Below are positions 1 to 14,688 of a stretch of 64,000 nt of DNA, one piece after another. The DNA comes from Skeletonema tropicum (taxonomy: Eukaryota > Bacillariophyta > Thalassiosirophyceae > Thalassiosirales > Thalassiosiraceae), in assembly GCA_037178625.1 (NCBI GenBank), contig CM074128.1, forward strand, positions 2,480,001 to 2,544,000, written 5' to 3'. Every line of letters begins with the position of its first letter. The stretch's first letter is position 1. The notes beneath the pieces were generated by a model that searched no databases, had not been told where the DNA came from, and worked only from the letters and a program-made list of their open reading frames with translations. Position numbers and translations under genes: made by a program.

Positions 1-13
1 GATACATCGGAAT

Positions 14-310
14 CTAAGGAAGATCGCCAAATTCGAATACCGGTTTTTGAAATTTCACAAAACGACGCCAACCCTGCTTATTTACCCTCTTGAATTTGAT
101 AGCAAGGAGATATCTCGAGGTATCTCGAGACTGAAAATTGTCAAGCGGATTGGATAGCTGAATCGCAAATGCCTTGAGTTCTCCCAACAGTTTGTCCAGA
201 GATTTATTATCCATCAACCCACAGCTTGAAAAAGTGTCGACTTGACCGCAAGTTTTTCTGCGCAAAAATTCAATAGTTAGGCTTGAGTACAATGCAAAAG
301 GTCTTGCCAA
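14..310 (-). CDS. Possible exon or ORF of unknown function
   Basis: An open stretch of about 98 codons on the minus strand ending in TAG at 14-16. I recognise no family. The open frame begins without an ATG; the only internal ATG gives about 66 residues with a basic, aromatic C-terminus. It could be the last exon of a gene, a remnant, or chance. A small inverted repeat built on TCTCGAG lies inside it at about 108-130. Nothing links it to the dynein gene downstream. Confidence 0.2.
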   Translation of the reverse strand: MARPFALYSSLTIEFLRRKTCGQVDTFSSCGLMDNKSLDKLLGELKAFAIQLSNPLDNFQSRDTSRYLLAIKFKRVNKQGWRRFVKFQKPVFEFGDLP

Positions 311-598
311 AGGTGTTTACGCTTCTCGTGATGTCAATATATTCTAGGTCATAAAATAAGATGAGGTGAAACCTAATAACGTAATCACCGAATTCACCCT
401 TGCGCCGAATACTATGTAATATAAATGATTTACTTAAATGTTTCATGATATAATAAGGACCTTCTCCAAGCGCTCATTCTTTGCATCTTCACTCACCCAC
501 TCCACCCTGTTCTTCCTGGACGACGCAATAGCTCAAGTAGCCGACATTTTATGTATTCATATTATATTATATCATTATATACATTATATTACACAGTA

Positions 599-3500
599 TT
601 ACGTCTCTCCCAATAAGGCAACCCCAGCGAGACACCATCGGCTTGGAGGACTCGAGGTCTTGAGTTGCGCTGTGAAATAGTAGCTCGGGCCTCGTGATCT
701 TGTCATATACACTGGGCATTGGTACATGCCACCCACATTGGCTTTCTCCTTGGTGACTGCTTTGACGTGAATGATAGGCAAATCAGAGAACATTTCCTTT
801 GGCTTGCTCCTCTGCAAGCTTCCGTCATCCCAGCTTGCACCCTCAAGTTTGAGCCCAGAAATGTATGCTCCATCGCGAGGCTTTGCGTCGACTTCATCTG
901 CAGACATGAACTTGGTAACGCGAGTGAATGTTACTAACCGATCGAGCTCCCACTGATTCTTTTGTGCCGTGACCTGACAAATGGCTGTCAGGAAGGAAGT
1001 CGGATTAACGAGACCGCTTATCCAGGTGACCTTGGGGATTTCCTCTGGATTGTTAAGCCATTCCTCCAACTGAAAGAGGCGATCAGAAAAGTTCTTTATC
1101 CAAGCACTCAGAGGTAATAAGCTGGGCCATGCCTTCTTGGCCCACGAAGCTGGAACTTGATCCATGTAAAATGCCATCATCAGTGCTTCCATAGAGTCAC
1201 TCATGGTAAGTTCTCCAAGGAACCCAAGCTCGAGTTCTTTGATAGAACGCTTGATCTCACTGAGTAGTACATTCATTACTTCCATCTCTTGTATGAACAC
1301 CTGCATGAAAAGAAGAAATTTTTCAATGTGAGCAAAACAATAACAGGGTGTTACTGCAAGAAAACAAATGAAGAATATCATACTTACATTCTGATAAGGT
1401 CCTGGGTCTTCCTCCAAACTCCTCACCAATTCCTCCACATCAAAGTGCTTATCGCCAAATTTATCAAGTATCTCACTCGCAGTTGCCTTTGCCACTTGTT
1501 CAGGTGTTGCAGCGCCTTCTTCGCTCGAGACTTCCTGAGGTGCGAGATCAATAAGAGTCTTAAAAAGCGAGTTGCTTTGCTGGGTTCTAAAATCAATCTC
1601 TGCGTTAGGATGCAAGCCAAAAGCAATAGGTGTATCTCCCGTCATGTTCTTGTCAATGTGATCAATGTACTTGTCAAACGACGTCGGAGTAGGACTCATA
1701 AAGCTCACACCCTTTTCTTCTTCGGCGAAAGGATACATTTCAGTTTCGTCCAACAATTCGTCCTTCATGTAAAAGTTCAAGTATTCATTGGCCACAAGAC
1801 GGTCAAAGTCATTGACAATGTGTCCTCCATACATGATTTCACCAAAAATGTACTTGAGATCCTGCCAAGGAATCTTGCCCCCAGTGCTGTTGTCCATGTA
1901 GTTTTGAAGACATGTGGCCGAGTCTCTCAAGTCGCCAATACTAAATGGATACTTCATATTGTAGCCCATTGGGCCAAACTGTTTTCGCTCCATTATTACC
2001 GAGTGGAAGTGACACAATCCAAATAGGATACTCTTTGTCTTGGAGTCAGCTTCTTCAATGTAGTCCTTGGGAAAGAAACACCAAGCACGCTTTAAATTGG
2101 CTTTCAAACCGGCAGGCGGTTCGTTTGTGAGCTTGATGCATCGATTCAAAATGCCGATTGGGATTGTTTTCGATGGATCACTTGTCAAGAATACACGGAA
2201 ATTTTCATGGCTGCCTTCTGCTGCGTATTCATCTAGCTTCTTCTCAAGTTCCACAAGCCATCTGGGCATCAAATGGACATTGTTTAGAATCACCCAATGG
2301 CCATTACGATGGGCGTTTTCTAGACATTTCATCGCCACCACATCCTGACCTTGGCCCATACTCACATTGTGATATGACACACCTTTTTGGAATCCATTCT
2401 CCGCGGCCTTTTTATCTAGATCGGCAACAACGTTAGCACCGGGGCTCAAAATGAAGTAGATTGGCGTAGTTGGAGTGGAGTCCGCGAGACAACTTTCCAA
2501 TATCTCGAGACTGTTCAGTGTTGAATCACATTCAATGTAAGACCGACCATCGGGGAGTGTGTTTCTAATGAAATTGGTTAATGCCGACGCCATCCTATCG
2601 GGCCGCAAACAACGAACAACCAGCATTTTCTGAAATGGATGTCTATCCAGACCAGCCCAATCGAGTGGCAGCTTCTCGTCCTCGGGCGCAATGGCATTGA
2701 ACCACTCACGGAAGCGTGGAGCAGCTTCAACTAAATCACTAGTGAATTTACCAAAGTCTTCGAGCTCTGCCAATGCTGCCGTCGAAGCCCAGGCGTTCTG
2801 GGGCAGCCACGTCAATGGATTTGGTTCACTGCTCCTCATTGGTGCACGAATGAGGAACTGGAACTGCATTTCATTCCAGTCATCATTGCCGATGGTACCT
2901 CGTTTCATCAAATTGAATGTCAATTGTGCCATAAAAATAAGCTTGTGACGCTCAAAGAGACCTCGCGAGACCCAAGTAAAAATGCACATCCGCAGAGAAT
3001 CGCGTAGGCTCATGACTCGCTCGTGCAAGTCCTCTTTTGCCGGAGCTTTGTGCACTGACTTTTCAAAGAATGTCAAGAAGCTATCCAACGAATATTGGTA
3101 CATGTGATCAATAACACACAATTTCGTCAGAAGGAAGTATAGCATGGCTCCTTCCGCAGCTTGGGGGCGGTATGCTTCACGAGCTTCTTCCACCTCTCGC
3201 TGCGTTATCTTGCCACTCTCGACTGCCTCGTTAATTTCACTAGCAGTTTTCTTTGTCGCTTCTAATCCCTCAATAAGAGGTACATCACTCAAGATATCAT
3301 CTGGTGCGTTAGCAAGACGTTCTAGTAATTCATCTTCGAGCTCCACGAGTTGAATTTGATAGTTAATGGCAGCTGCTGTGAGAGCCTTTGCCTTCTCCTC
3401 GAGATCAGGCCTTTCCAGCTCGACAACTTTCGCCAAAAGTTGATCTTCCAATCCTCGTTCTGTGGCAATAAAGTTGATCAAAGTGCACTGGGCAGCAATC

Positions 3501-6500
3501 TCTGGCTTGTAGTGAGGATTGCTCAACTTCGTCTGCAAATATAGTTGAAACTTGGGATCATACTCGACCTCCTCACCGCCTAGATTCAAGTACAAGCTAC
3601 GTCCCTTCTTATAGATGGACCTTGAGAGAACCGGATCAAGTGATGCATCAATTTCGTTGCCAATATTCTCAATGATGACACATCGACCATTGGTGATGGC
3701 ATTTGTAAGAATCTTTAACCAATTCTTCTGCGTTAGCTGAATAATGTCGAGGTTTCCATCCTCCTTCTTCTTGAGCCATTTGATTGCTTGCACCTGAGGA
3801 TCGATAAGAAGTGGCCATCTCTTGCAGTTGGTCAATATCGAACCATTTTCTAATGACACTCTATCACTTGGGAGGCCCTCGCTCACCATCTTTGAGTTCA
3901 TGCCCTCATTGGAGAGGACCTCGAGCGGATCGGATCCTTCCGTCATGGGAATACCTCTCTCCTTGAGATCAGCGCTCCATTGGACCTTCCACAATTCCTC
4001 GCGCAAGTCCTTGTCAAAGGCACCAACATATGACACGAATCCTGCTGCAAGCATACAATCTCCGACAAGTGTGAGCGAATTGCTCTTGAGCTTTTCAATT
4101 TCTTCTCCCCAACGAACATTTTCGCTTGCAAGTCCCCCGACCAACCTTTGTGCCAAATCGGCACGAGTAGTGAGTGCTTCGGCCTGGTCCTCAACTTCCT
4201 TCTTCTCTTTGAGTGCATTTTCATACCGTTCATTGAGCGCTGCGAGTTCACTCTGTACTTGGGCAACCTTTTCTTGGGCAGCCTCCAAACTGGCAATCGC
4301 AGCAGTTTTACTCTCCCGCGCCGCCTGAAGGGAATCCATGAGAGGTTTGACTTTGACATAGATTCGATTGAAGCTGTAAATATTGACCACCCATGTACAT
4401 AGATTGGCCGCGGCCGCAGATTTGGATGCCATTTTGTCGGGGGTGAAGTTGGGATCCTCGACATATTTCTTGATCAAATCAATCTCTTGCTCGGTAATGT
4501 CTTCGCCCCTAAATTCGGCCAGTTTCCCTTTGAACGCATCGACATTTTGCATCATTTTCTTTGCGTTGTTCCAACTCTGCTTCTTTGGATTGTACTCCTT
4601 CTCGATGAGGATCAAACACGCATTGGTAACCTTGTCAACACCAGCAGGTGGCTTTTTCAGGTTCTTGAGTTCGGAAAGCATCGCCTTGCTTAGACAGTCA
4701 ACTGCTGCAGCTGCGGCCTCCATGGCAGGTTTGGCTTCACTCAATTCCTTCTCTGCCTCGACCTCAATAACCATCGCCCTTTCAGACTCGTCATTTGCTT
4801 TTTTGGCTTCAATTTGAGCCGCTTCTTCTTGTACCTGAGCTTCGGCCTGCTGGACTGTCATTTCCTCGATGAGTTTATCAGTCGCTACCTTCTTTTCTCC
4901 GACCTTCTCCATGGTAATCTTCAAGTCCTTTTGGAGCTCAGTCACATCTTGAGACGTCTTGCGAAGGGTCGAAAGACCGACATCAAGTCGATCAATGAGA
5001 CGCTGCAAATCTGCCTGCTTATTACCCAACAAGTACTTGAAGAATGAAATAAGTTCCAAGAACGACTTGGGTGTCACATAGTTATAGCGGCGCTGAGACT
5101 CCAAGAAATGTTGCGACATCTTTGCCACGCTCAAATGCTCCTCAGCCATGTGCAATGAAAGACTCTTCTTGACATCATCAGGCCCACTCATTTCAACGTC
5201 TTCGAGGAATCGTTCCGCGACACTCACCAGGGCATCACGTGGCCAGGAGTGGAACTTGTCAATTACAGTGTTGTTAACAAGCCCAGGAAAGCGACGTGCA
5301 CGGATTCGGAATGTATCGCCGACGGGCGAGAATGCCAAGACGACGTGTAAATTCCTTTTGACTTTGGAAACAAAGAAGTTTATTCTCGCTTCTGGATTGT
5401 CTGGTATCCCGTTTGCTTTGGCTTCGTTTGCTATAGCACCGATGATTGTATCAATATCTTCTTTCGGGAACAGATCAGGGATCCAGCCGCTTGTAATGAT
5501 TCCATTGATGTACACAAGGAATTGCTCATTGACAATTTGAGAATCCGTCATGAGGAAGACGGTAGGTTTATTCCTAACACCAGCCGCCATGTAGACTGCC
5601 CGAAGCTCTTCTTTCAAATCCTCAACACTGTAGCTAGACGTTACTGCAATCTGCGTCACTTCAAAGTCGCTAATGAATGCTGCAAGACGACACAAACTCT
5701 GTTTGCCTGATCCACCAACGCCAATCAACATTGCATTGCCACCTGGATTTTGAAGGATCCGGTTGATCCTAGTGATGTGAAGTATCGCTTGCTCAAAAAG
5801 AACTAGATCCATCATTGCATTGCTCTCGTTGTATTCTACAAGTTTGGCATCGAGCACAGACTTTAATTTTTCCATTGATGGGATTGGGAGATAGGAGCCA
5901 TCAGTTGTCGTGACAAAGTTCGTAAATACATTGCCTTGCTCAGACACATCTTCCTCAACCGGAAGATTCTTCTTGACAATATCCGTGAAGAATCCACTAA
6001 ATACGTCCACTTCTTCTTCGGTAACTAGCCTGTCTGCATAGACACGATATGATTCGTGTGTAAAGAGTTTCACGAGCATACTTGGCTTGATGTAATAGTC
6101 ACCCTTGGCATGACACAAGCCTTGGAAAATATTTGTCAGCTCTCTCATGTTCCAATTGTACATGAATCGTATAGCAGAGGGAAGAAATTTTGAGCTCACA
6201 GCCTCGTGGACTTGAATGGCAGTGTCCACAATTTTACTCGTCAATTCTTGCATTACTGGTTGGAAGTTGCCAAGGTGCCCACCAAATAAGCTTGTAAAGA
6301 TGGTGGTGAGATCGGACTGTGATGGCATCGCGACGGCAAAGGTAGCAAAATGTCGCTGACAGCGCTCACACACTTCGAAAGAGCCAGCAGTTGGATTCAT
6401 GGCTGCAATGTATTGGATGTCCACAAGATTTTTCCTCATCCCCAAGTCAGTGCGATCAAAGATCGAACCATACTGCATGTGTTGTGTAAGCAGAGCGATT

Positions 6501-9500
6501 GAGTTTTGAGTGCCATAAGTCTCCACATACGGCAAATTCATATCGTCAATAAAGAAGACCATTTTCTTTCCCATTGGGGGGCCAAAGATATTCCCCGATC
6601 TCTTATCAATGTAACCCTCGATCTCGTTTTGAAGAGAAAAGGATGACGTGTAATATGACATGATGATGTTCTTGCTCAGCATACCATCAGCATCCTTATC
6701 CAAAGAGTTGAGATAATTTTTGATAATCTCCGTCTTGCCAGTGCCGGCGTTGCCTACAAGCATGGCGTATTTTCCATTCTTTGCCAACTTTTCGAGCAGA
6801 TAGGTGATGCGGACTGTCTCGACAGTTTCAACGAATAGCTCGTTGAACGGCGTCTCGCCTGGTTTCATTCCGATTGGGACCGAGGTATGTTTAGGCACCA
6901 TTGATTGCCACTGAATGTGCTCTCCGGTAGTGGGGTCGTACAAATAATCAAAGCAGATACCCTCCTTGGGAAATTTGACACCAAACGTACTTGCAAAGTC
7001 TTCAGAGAACTTCTTTCTGTAGTCTCCCGACTTGTCAATTATCATTGGACCTCCAAAGGCCCACATTGCCGAAAAGGTAAAGATGGATTCGATCGTTTCG
7101 GGTGACATTTTACCTTCTGGAACCAACGGGAGCATCCCTTCCAGCAAGTAAATAAGAGTGCTGACTTTATTGATGAGACGGATGGACGTGACTTCTTTGT
7201 ACCCCCTTCTTGTCGTTTCAACTAGAGCTTCAACATAGCGATCAAACAGTGAAGGAAGATTGTTCCTCTCGGTAGCATTTTCACGGCTTTGAACCCACGT
7301 TTCAACGAGTGGCCTCCAGCCAATATCGACCTCGTTGATGTACAAGATTCCAGCTCGAGAGACGGTTGCTGGGGTAGCATTCTTCAATGAGTTGATCTCA
7401 AATACCATCCTCATTGAAGGAGAGAGCGGTACGCGTTCGTTGGATACTAGAGTGAGTACCTTGTTATCGTCCATCACTGTGTTCATTGACTCGATCCACA
7501 CAGCGTCAATATCCCCGTCAAGCACTACCCACTTGTAGGTTTGGTAGTCGTGGAACCCTTGTTCGGCAAAGTTTTTGCTCATACCTCTCATGATGATGCT
7601 CAATACGCCATCTTTCCAATCCTTGGCCAACGTCATGTATCCATACAACTCATCGCCAGTGACAGCTTTGGGATTCACAGTTTCAGCCACACATGTAGGT
7701 TTCGGCTTATCAAGATTGTGTGCACCCTGGAGAGTCTTCCAAATCGTTGTCTTTGCGCACCCTGCGGGACCAAGCAGCATTACGGAATGACGAACATCTA
7801 GCAATTCTTGGAAATTACATGTTTTATTGACAAACATTTCATCGTATTGTAAGCCTCGTTCCTTTGCCACACGAGTAATTTTTGTCTTGAGATCATCATC
7901 GACCTTTGAATCTACAGTGAGGCCCATGAAGAGATCGTTTACTAGCCGCAGGAAGATGGGGATGTCATGGAGTGGCATTTTGGGTGTGTTGAAGTCACGT
8001 AACGCACGAAGCAAAACTTGATTCTCGTCTAGAGTTGGGTTGGCTCGTTTCATTCCTCCAGCCACGCGTAGCACAGACTTTACAGCACGGAGTCCCCAAT
8101 CATAATGCGGTTGTTTGGAGAGCAGTGCAGAAGAAAGTTCATAAAGAGTATTGAACTTGACAGAAAGTGCACGTGCTGTTTGGAATCCTTCCGCCATGAG
8201 CATATTTTCTTGAATTAATTTCATGTCAGGCCGAATCATGGCGCATGATCGGAACAGAGCCTTGAGATTTTCTGGCAGTTCGGTACGACCCGCATAACCA
8301 GGGTTCATTGTAATCCAAAAGCCACATGTAGGAATGAGAGAGATTGTATCACCCATAAAGTCAAAGTAACCAACTTTGACTGGAGGAGTTCCAGCAGGAG
8401 CCGACCGAAACTCTTCATCTCTATTTTCCGGCGTAGAAAATTTGACAATGGCATCTTGGATGGTCTTAACTTGCGTCGCCACAACTGACAATACTTCAAT
8501 CGGAATTCGGTTGAATTCATCGAAGCATCCCCAAGCACCAGTTTGCGCAAGACCACGGAAAATATCTGCAATGGACTGAAAGTTCATTTGATCGGAACAG
8601 TTGAAGACGTAGCAAGGAATAGCAAGAGCACGTGCTAGATCTTTTGTAGTCTCCGTCTTACCCGTACCTGCAGGTCCAGCGGGGGCTCCGCCAAGATAGA
8701 GCTTTAATGCCATTGTCAATGTAATGTAGCACCGATCTGTCAACGGAGTAATCACGAGACGACCAGTGTTGCCGACCCATTCATAAAAGTATTTGCAAGA
8801 AAAGTCACAGATTTTCACATTCACATCAAGAGAAGGCTGGTCCCATTCAAATCGTAGCTGCTGCTGCCAAGCAAATGCATTTGGTCCTTCCGTTTTCTGC
8901 GTGATGAGGCGGTCGACGACATCACGAGAGTGCACGTCCATTGTAATCAGAGAGATGATCTTAGTTCGGTCCTCAGAGGACAGTTCACCGAGGACGAGTT
9001 GAATGAGCGCCGATAATCGGCTGTTGCAGACTTGCAAGTAACGCTTCACGGCATCTTCTTGTCCGCCCTCGTACTCCTCCAAAGCCAGCTGTGTTTCATC
9101 TGTCCAGTAAATTTGTGTGCCTGTAATACACAGCTGTGCTGGGTAATTAAAGAGCCACTCATGACGAGGCGTATCAATCTCCCAATTGACAGCCTTTTCG
9201 ACGGCATCTGATAGAATCACTTTGAGGGACTTTCTCATCGACTCCGTCAGTCGGTTGAGATACACTTCCACTTCTCCTTCCATGGTGAACTCTTCATGAA
9301 GAGGTACCTGTTCTCCATCCTTGGCAATCATGGTATCTACAGTCTTGGTACTCTGACTTCCGTCTTCCAATGTGACAAACTTGAGGTTGGCTAATGCATC
9401 ATAGCAGTCACCAAGGTAGGGCATAATTTTTGGTGGATTTGTACCATTTGCAAGCATATCAAGAAGTGCCACGGATGAAACAAAGTAAAATCGTGGAAAG

Positions 9501-12500
9501 ATTTTCTTCTTGATGTCAAGGTATTCATGTAACGACTTCTGGCACATTTCAAGCTTCTCTCGCATCCCCTTCAACGCCTCGCAGCGCCCCTCGACAGAAC
9601 ATACCTTCACACAATTCACTTCCAATACGGCCCCTCTCATCAACTCCCTGAAACCAGAATCAATTTCTTCAAATCGCTTCGTGTCCTCGGGAAGCTGAGA
9701 ACGAATATCAGCTGATGCCAAAAAGATCGATTCCAACGATGCCCACGCACGTGATACTGTCATCCACATGCGTAGCGTATCATCTACTATTCTCAAATCA
9801 CTTTGCCATTGCACAACACGATCCTTGAAGTATTCCATAAATTTTCCCATTCCGTAAATACCCTGCAGCTCCATCTGATGAGCTTCCATACTTTCTACGA
9901 CCTCCTCACTCGGTCGGGGAAGATACATGTCCGTATTCTTGTGAGCAACGTAATCAAGCTCCATGGCAGCCCACACTCCTTCAATCTCACTCAATTTATT
10001 CTCAATCTTGAGCTCCTTCGTTGCTGTTTCGGCAATTTCTTCAATGCCCTCTTTATGACGATGTAGTTGGAGCGTGAGCATATCGTCGAGGGTAAATTGT
10101 GGATCTGTTGGGTCGACCGCCTTGACATTGCAAACTCGTGCCAAAGCTGCCCAATGGCGCGACCTAATGGATTCAGAATGCAAATCGTGAACGAGGGGTA
10201 ACACAGTTGCCATTACCGCGAGAGATTCGTCAATATCTCTGTAAACTTGCCATCCCTTCATCGCCAGGTAAGCGTTGCCCTTTTCTTTGAGCTGCTTTCG
10301 AAGTAGTTTATTTTGATCTTCAAGATCCACTGTGTTGACCTCGGCCCACAACTCTTTCCTCCATGCTTGGAATACATCGTCCACACTCTGTTTGAACTCC
10401 CATAGAAGCGTAAGCTGTTTAATTTCACTGCGTGTTTCCCCTATTTCGACGTATGCGGTTGGTTGCAATTCAAACAAGTCCTCAAGCTCCCGGAACTGAT
10501 CAACTTGCACTTCGATTTCATCGAGTTTCTTCGAGAAAGAATCAATGACGACAAACGCTTCGTCGCATCCACCTTCAAACTTGAATGGCGCATTCGCCCT
10601 AAAGTCTCCTCTGAACTCTCTAATGGAGAGGTAGAATTGATCAAGATCTTCTTTGAGTGAGTCGACAGCTGCCATTTGCATTGGCAGGATATCCTCCTTC
10701 TTTCGGAATGTCTTCTTCACAACTGCATCCCAAGCTAGAGGTATTTCTTCCAAAAAGTCCTGAAGCTTCTTGCCGGCAACAACTTCGTCAGTCAAGACGT
10801 CAACACCGTAGCGGCGAAGAATCTGGACGCACTCCTTCTGAGGACCAAAGAGTTCTGGAACAGACTCCATCTTTTTCCTAACATCACGAATCACAGTCAT
10901 GACCGCCATCAATTCATCGTTGTTATTATCGTCACCTTCACCTTCTTCCGGTATCTCACGTTCTAGACCTTTCGTCACAGACTGCATAAAGTCATGGAGG
11001 TCGGACAATGTGTTAATGATCGAATCGCGCATATGTGACGTGTACATGTTGATCCACTTGGTTGCAAAGATTGAGACCTGGCGCTTCGCCGGCGTAACAT
11101 TGACTCGGAGCCAACCAATATCCACGGGAGATTTTGCCTTGACTACTTCGGTCTGAGCATCGATGCATTTCTGGATGGCTTCCTCAAATTTGGTCAAATC
11201 CAATAGATTTGAGCCATGTTCAGTCACAATGGTGGCATCCTCGCAAAAGTCTTTGAAGTAAGAAGCCAGGTCAGTTGTCCAGAGATGCGAGTATTTATCA
11301 AACTCTTTCTGCAACAAAAGACATTTCTCATCGTTGACAGCAACCACATTCGAGAGCGTAGATACCATGGTGCTAACAGCTGAATCTGACTGGATCTCTG
11401 ACAAATAGTTGCCCTCAGTATCGACCCTCTTGAACAATGCAGATATGTGGAAAATGGATCCGACAACATTATCAATCAGATCAGACATACCAGTCTTGTC
11501 GTCTGAATGTCCAAGGGGTGCTTGGAAGTGCAAACCATCCGAGTCATTTAGATCTAGATCTATTTCAAACAATGGAAGGAGCCTCTCCTTCTGAATTGAA
11601 GCTGGGTCAATTTGATTTATGAGGAATTGAAGCGAGGTCATTACAGACGCTGCGAGACCTTGCACAATCAAGTTGTTGACAAATTCAATATAGCATCTCC
11701 AGTCATTCGATTCGGTAGACGACTCGTGCAGCACTTTTCTAGTTTCCTCCAAAACTTGATGGATCTTGTTCCCAGATTCCGTTATCTCGGCATAATTGGT
11801 ATTGCAGAGAGATTTGAACGTTCGTTCAAACTCCTCCTTCTCCATCGGTTTAGTCTTTCGTTCAATCATGGGACGTTCCCACTGATGAATGATTTCTTTC
11901 ATGGTCGACAAGTTATCCTGCATAGTCTTCAAAACGCCATGAACAACTTTGACCTGCTCCATGGAGTCTCGGATGAAATCGTCAACCCCTGGAGATTGCC
12001 AGTTCAGAGATTCAAGGCCAGGCTGAACAACAAGGTCGAATTTCTCCAAATATGGAACAACCAAAGGCTTTTCGACGGGTATCATGGTGCTAAGCACTGA
12101 GTTGTTCATGCCTACAATGAGATCTAAATTCCCAGTCCATGCACGAAAGGTATCGGATTGTTGGAATATTTGCAGAGCCGAGTCTGGGACAGGAATATCA
12201 AGAAGAAGAAAGTACTTCACCTCACGCAACAATCGAACGAGAGCTGGATCAAAGTTGGTTACAAGATGACGATCAGTTTCCGATCTTCGTAACAATGGAA
12301 GACCAAGCGTGGCACTCGACGTATCATCAACATCACCGCCCCATTCTTGAATCTTTTGCTTCTCATAGTCAAGCAGCGTCGACACGATAGCCTTTTGCAC
12401 TTTGATTACCTCCTTTGCTTCCTCGCGATCGAGTATGTTGCGATCCAACTCCTTCATCTTTTCCATGGGAATTTTCGCACGAGCGGAAAGACCACGGCAC

Positions 12501-14352
12501 CATGTCAGTGCTCCCCCAATAGGAGGAAGGTTCTGTATTGTCTCCTTAGGAGGATTGTTCCGATATTTAATGAATTCATCCTGAACAATCTTGAGATCCT
12601 TGCCATAACATTGAATGAGCCGAATCTGCTTGACTTCTACTTCGTCTCGGATGATAGGACGTTCGAGTAACTTCCTATCAAACATATCCACTAATTGAAA
12701 GCGCCCATAGATTGTCTCGCAGTCATCTAGTGCTAGGCCAATTACGGCCCCAAGGCGGCGTTCAATTTCCTTGACAAACTTCCGAAAGGCGGAGTACTCG
12801 CTATCGAATTGTGTGGCCTGAATGTCCATAATATCGTACTCGAGGTTCTTGATTGCGTCTACCGAATCTTGAAAGTCACTCTTGATCTGCTGGATGGTTG
12901 CTGTAAGCGTAGTCCCTTTGGTCCCACCAATCTCAACCTTGGCAAGCTTGGAGAATTGAATGATGGTTTGTGTCATGTCCAGCACATCGTGACATCGCTC
13001 CGTGAAGCAATCAAGACGAGCGAATAATGCACCGTTGTGAACATTCCATTCGTGGTCGCATTCGGCCGCTACTTTGGCCTTGTAATCCAGATATATCTTC
13101 TTGAACTTGCCGCATACCTGGAGCACCTTGGACAGTTCTTCGACGGCTACGTTGGCTTCCTCGTTATCAATAAGGGAAAAGATCTGCTCGCCTGAGATGG
13201 ATCGATAAGCCTGATCAATGATTGAATTGCACATTTCTTGAACCAATACCACGAGCCTATTGGGAGTATTGTAGTACTTTGAGTTTTTCCAGATGAGCAT
13301 GAGAATGTGGAGCATTGGTTTAAACACCGCGGTGAGGTTCCCAAAGTCTTCCTCGTTCAATTTATTGATCCACTTCTCAAGAGGTCTCAAGTTCCTCACG
13401 TTGTCATTGGCTTCAAGCCGTGCCGAGTACACTTCCTTGCATAGCCTTGCAAAAGACGTGCAGTACGTGGAATTGGCTTCGTCGAGCACTCTGAGTATGC
13501 GTGTAATCTCTGGGCTCTGGAGCTGCTCAAAAATAGAATTCAAGTTGTTCGACTTCTTCTTCCAAAATGCAATCTCAACATCGGGCGTTGGATGCATTCC
13601 GAGCTTGAGCTGCGCCTCTGGATCCTGCTTCAAAACGCTCTTGATCTGCTTTGTCCACGTGAGGATGGTGCCCTCCAGCAAAGATAAACGATTGCTGCTG
13701 CTCTTCTCATCAGATGAACAATCGTCGAGGAGCGGCGTGGGCAGCCTCGTCTCTGCCTTCATGTGTCCACACAAGATTGTCGATGACGACATGAAAGAAT
13801 GAAAACAATTGGTAATCTCGCGACTCGTAAGATCGCCCCAGTTCAGCTTGTTGGTTTGGTTGGATAGCACCGGCAGCAACACATTCTTTGACACGAGCTC
13901 AAGATGTTCAAATGAGGACATCCCCCCGATTTCGGCAATGAAGGTGGCCGATCGGATATTTTCGATAGTCAACTCATTCTGCGTCTTTGAGATTGCCAAA
14001 CACTTCATCTTAGGCAGCCGATTGGGCATCGCTGCAACGATTTTGAGGTTCTCGGGGACCAAGATACACTTTAAAGTGCCGTCGGAAAAGAATTGTTCCA
14101 ATATTTCACTATGGATGATGAAGAAGAGATGACGGAACAAGGGCAGCGGTTAGTGGAGAGTAGGTGTCGGTGCGGCGAGCAATAGGAGGCGCAAAAACAA
14201 GGGGAGAAAACTCACCATGTTGCTTCTGTTTGAAAGAGTTTGTCGAATTTTGCACCCGGCGATAGCTTGGAATGAGTCGATTGAATGCATTGAACGACGA
14301 AATTGACCCGAGGGTCATTCCAGAAATTGGCAGGATCGTTTTCGTCAGCCAT
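599..14352 (-). CDS. Axonemal outer-arm dynein heavy chain, beta type (DNAH9/11/17-like)
   Basis: Motor subunit of the ciliary outer dynein arm, about 4,520 residues. The start is the ATG at 14352. Exon 1 (14352-14216) ends at GTGAGT, the intron is 14215-14109, and exon 2 resumes in phase at 14108. A second, in-frame intron of 87 nt (1387-1301, GTAAGT...ATGCAG) lies near the 3' end. Seen in sequence: an N-terminal tail, then four P-loops, GPAGTGKTET (AAA1, about residue 1855), GPAGCAKTT (AAA2, about 2160), GNAGTGKTE (AAA3, about 2495) and GVGGSGKQS (AAA4, about 2840). A coiled-coil stalk with the microtubule-binding tip follows around residues 3100-3350, then AAA5/6 and a C-terminal domain ending in the usual ...GVALL... 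segment. The AAA1 context (YVFNCSDQM, LAQTGAWGCFDEFNRI, EVLSVVATQVK) resembles the beta class more than gamma. In a diatom it implies motile sperm. Confidence 0.95.
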
Positions 14353-14688
14353 TATTGACAAGTAATCATTATCTGCCTGCACGCACGAAGAGGCTCAAGA
14401 GGGTTCACTGGAACAATGGAATGGAATGAATTGATTTATTTTTGCGATTTTGATTCGCACGCGCGCTGAAAATTTAAACGACCGTCGGCTTACTTTCGCT
14501 ATCTCTCAGATTTTTCGACTTGACTCAGGCAATACAAACGTAAATGGAAATGCGCTGCATACAGCAATGTATAGCGCATCCATAACAGGTAGACGAGACA
14601 TAATGTGGTCAAACCGCGCTGCAATCAATCCGAGTAATCATTCAGTATAAGTAAAAGGATCTGATGAACACAGTAGCAAATCCGAATC
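14353..14688. other. Intergenic, dynein promoter side
   Basis: 336 nt between the dynein start and the 3' end of the dephospho-CoA kinase gene. It must hold the dynein promoter. I see no clear element, repeat or ORF in it. Confidence 0.5.

Noticed and set aside
719..13802. Many plus-strand ORFs of 60-245 codons opposite the dynein gene
   Set aside because: They lie entirely inside a conserved coding gene on the other strand, show no family motifs and follow its codon structure; they are shadows.
14109..14318. Minus-strand ORF overlapping the dynein 5' end in another frame
   Set aside because: It spans the first dynein intron and parts of both exons in the wrong frame; the spliced dynein model explains the region.
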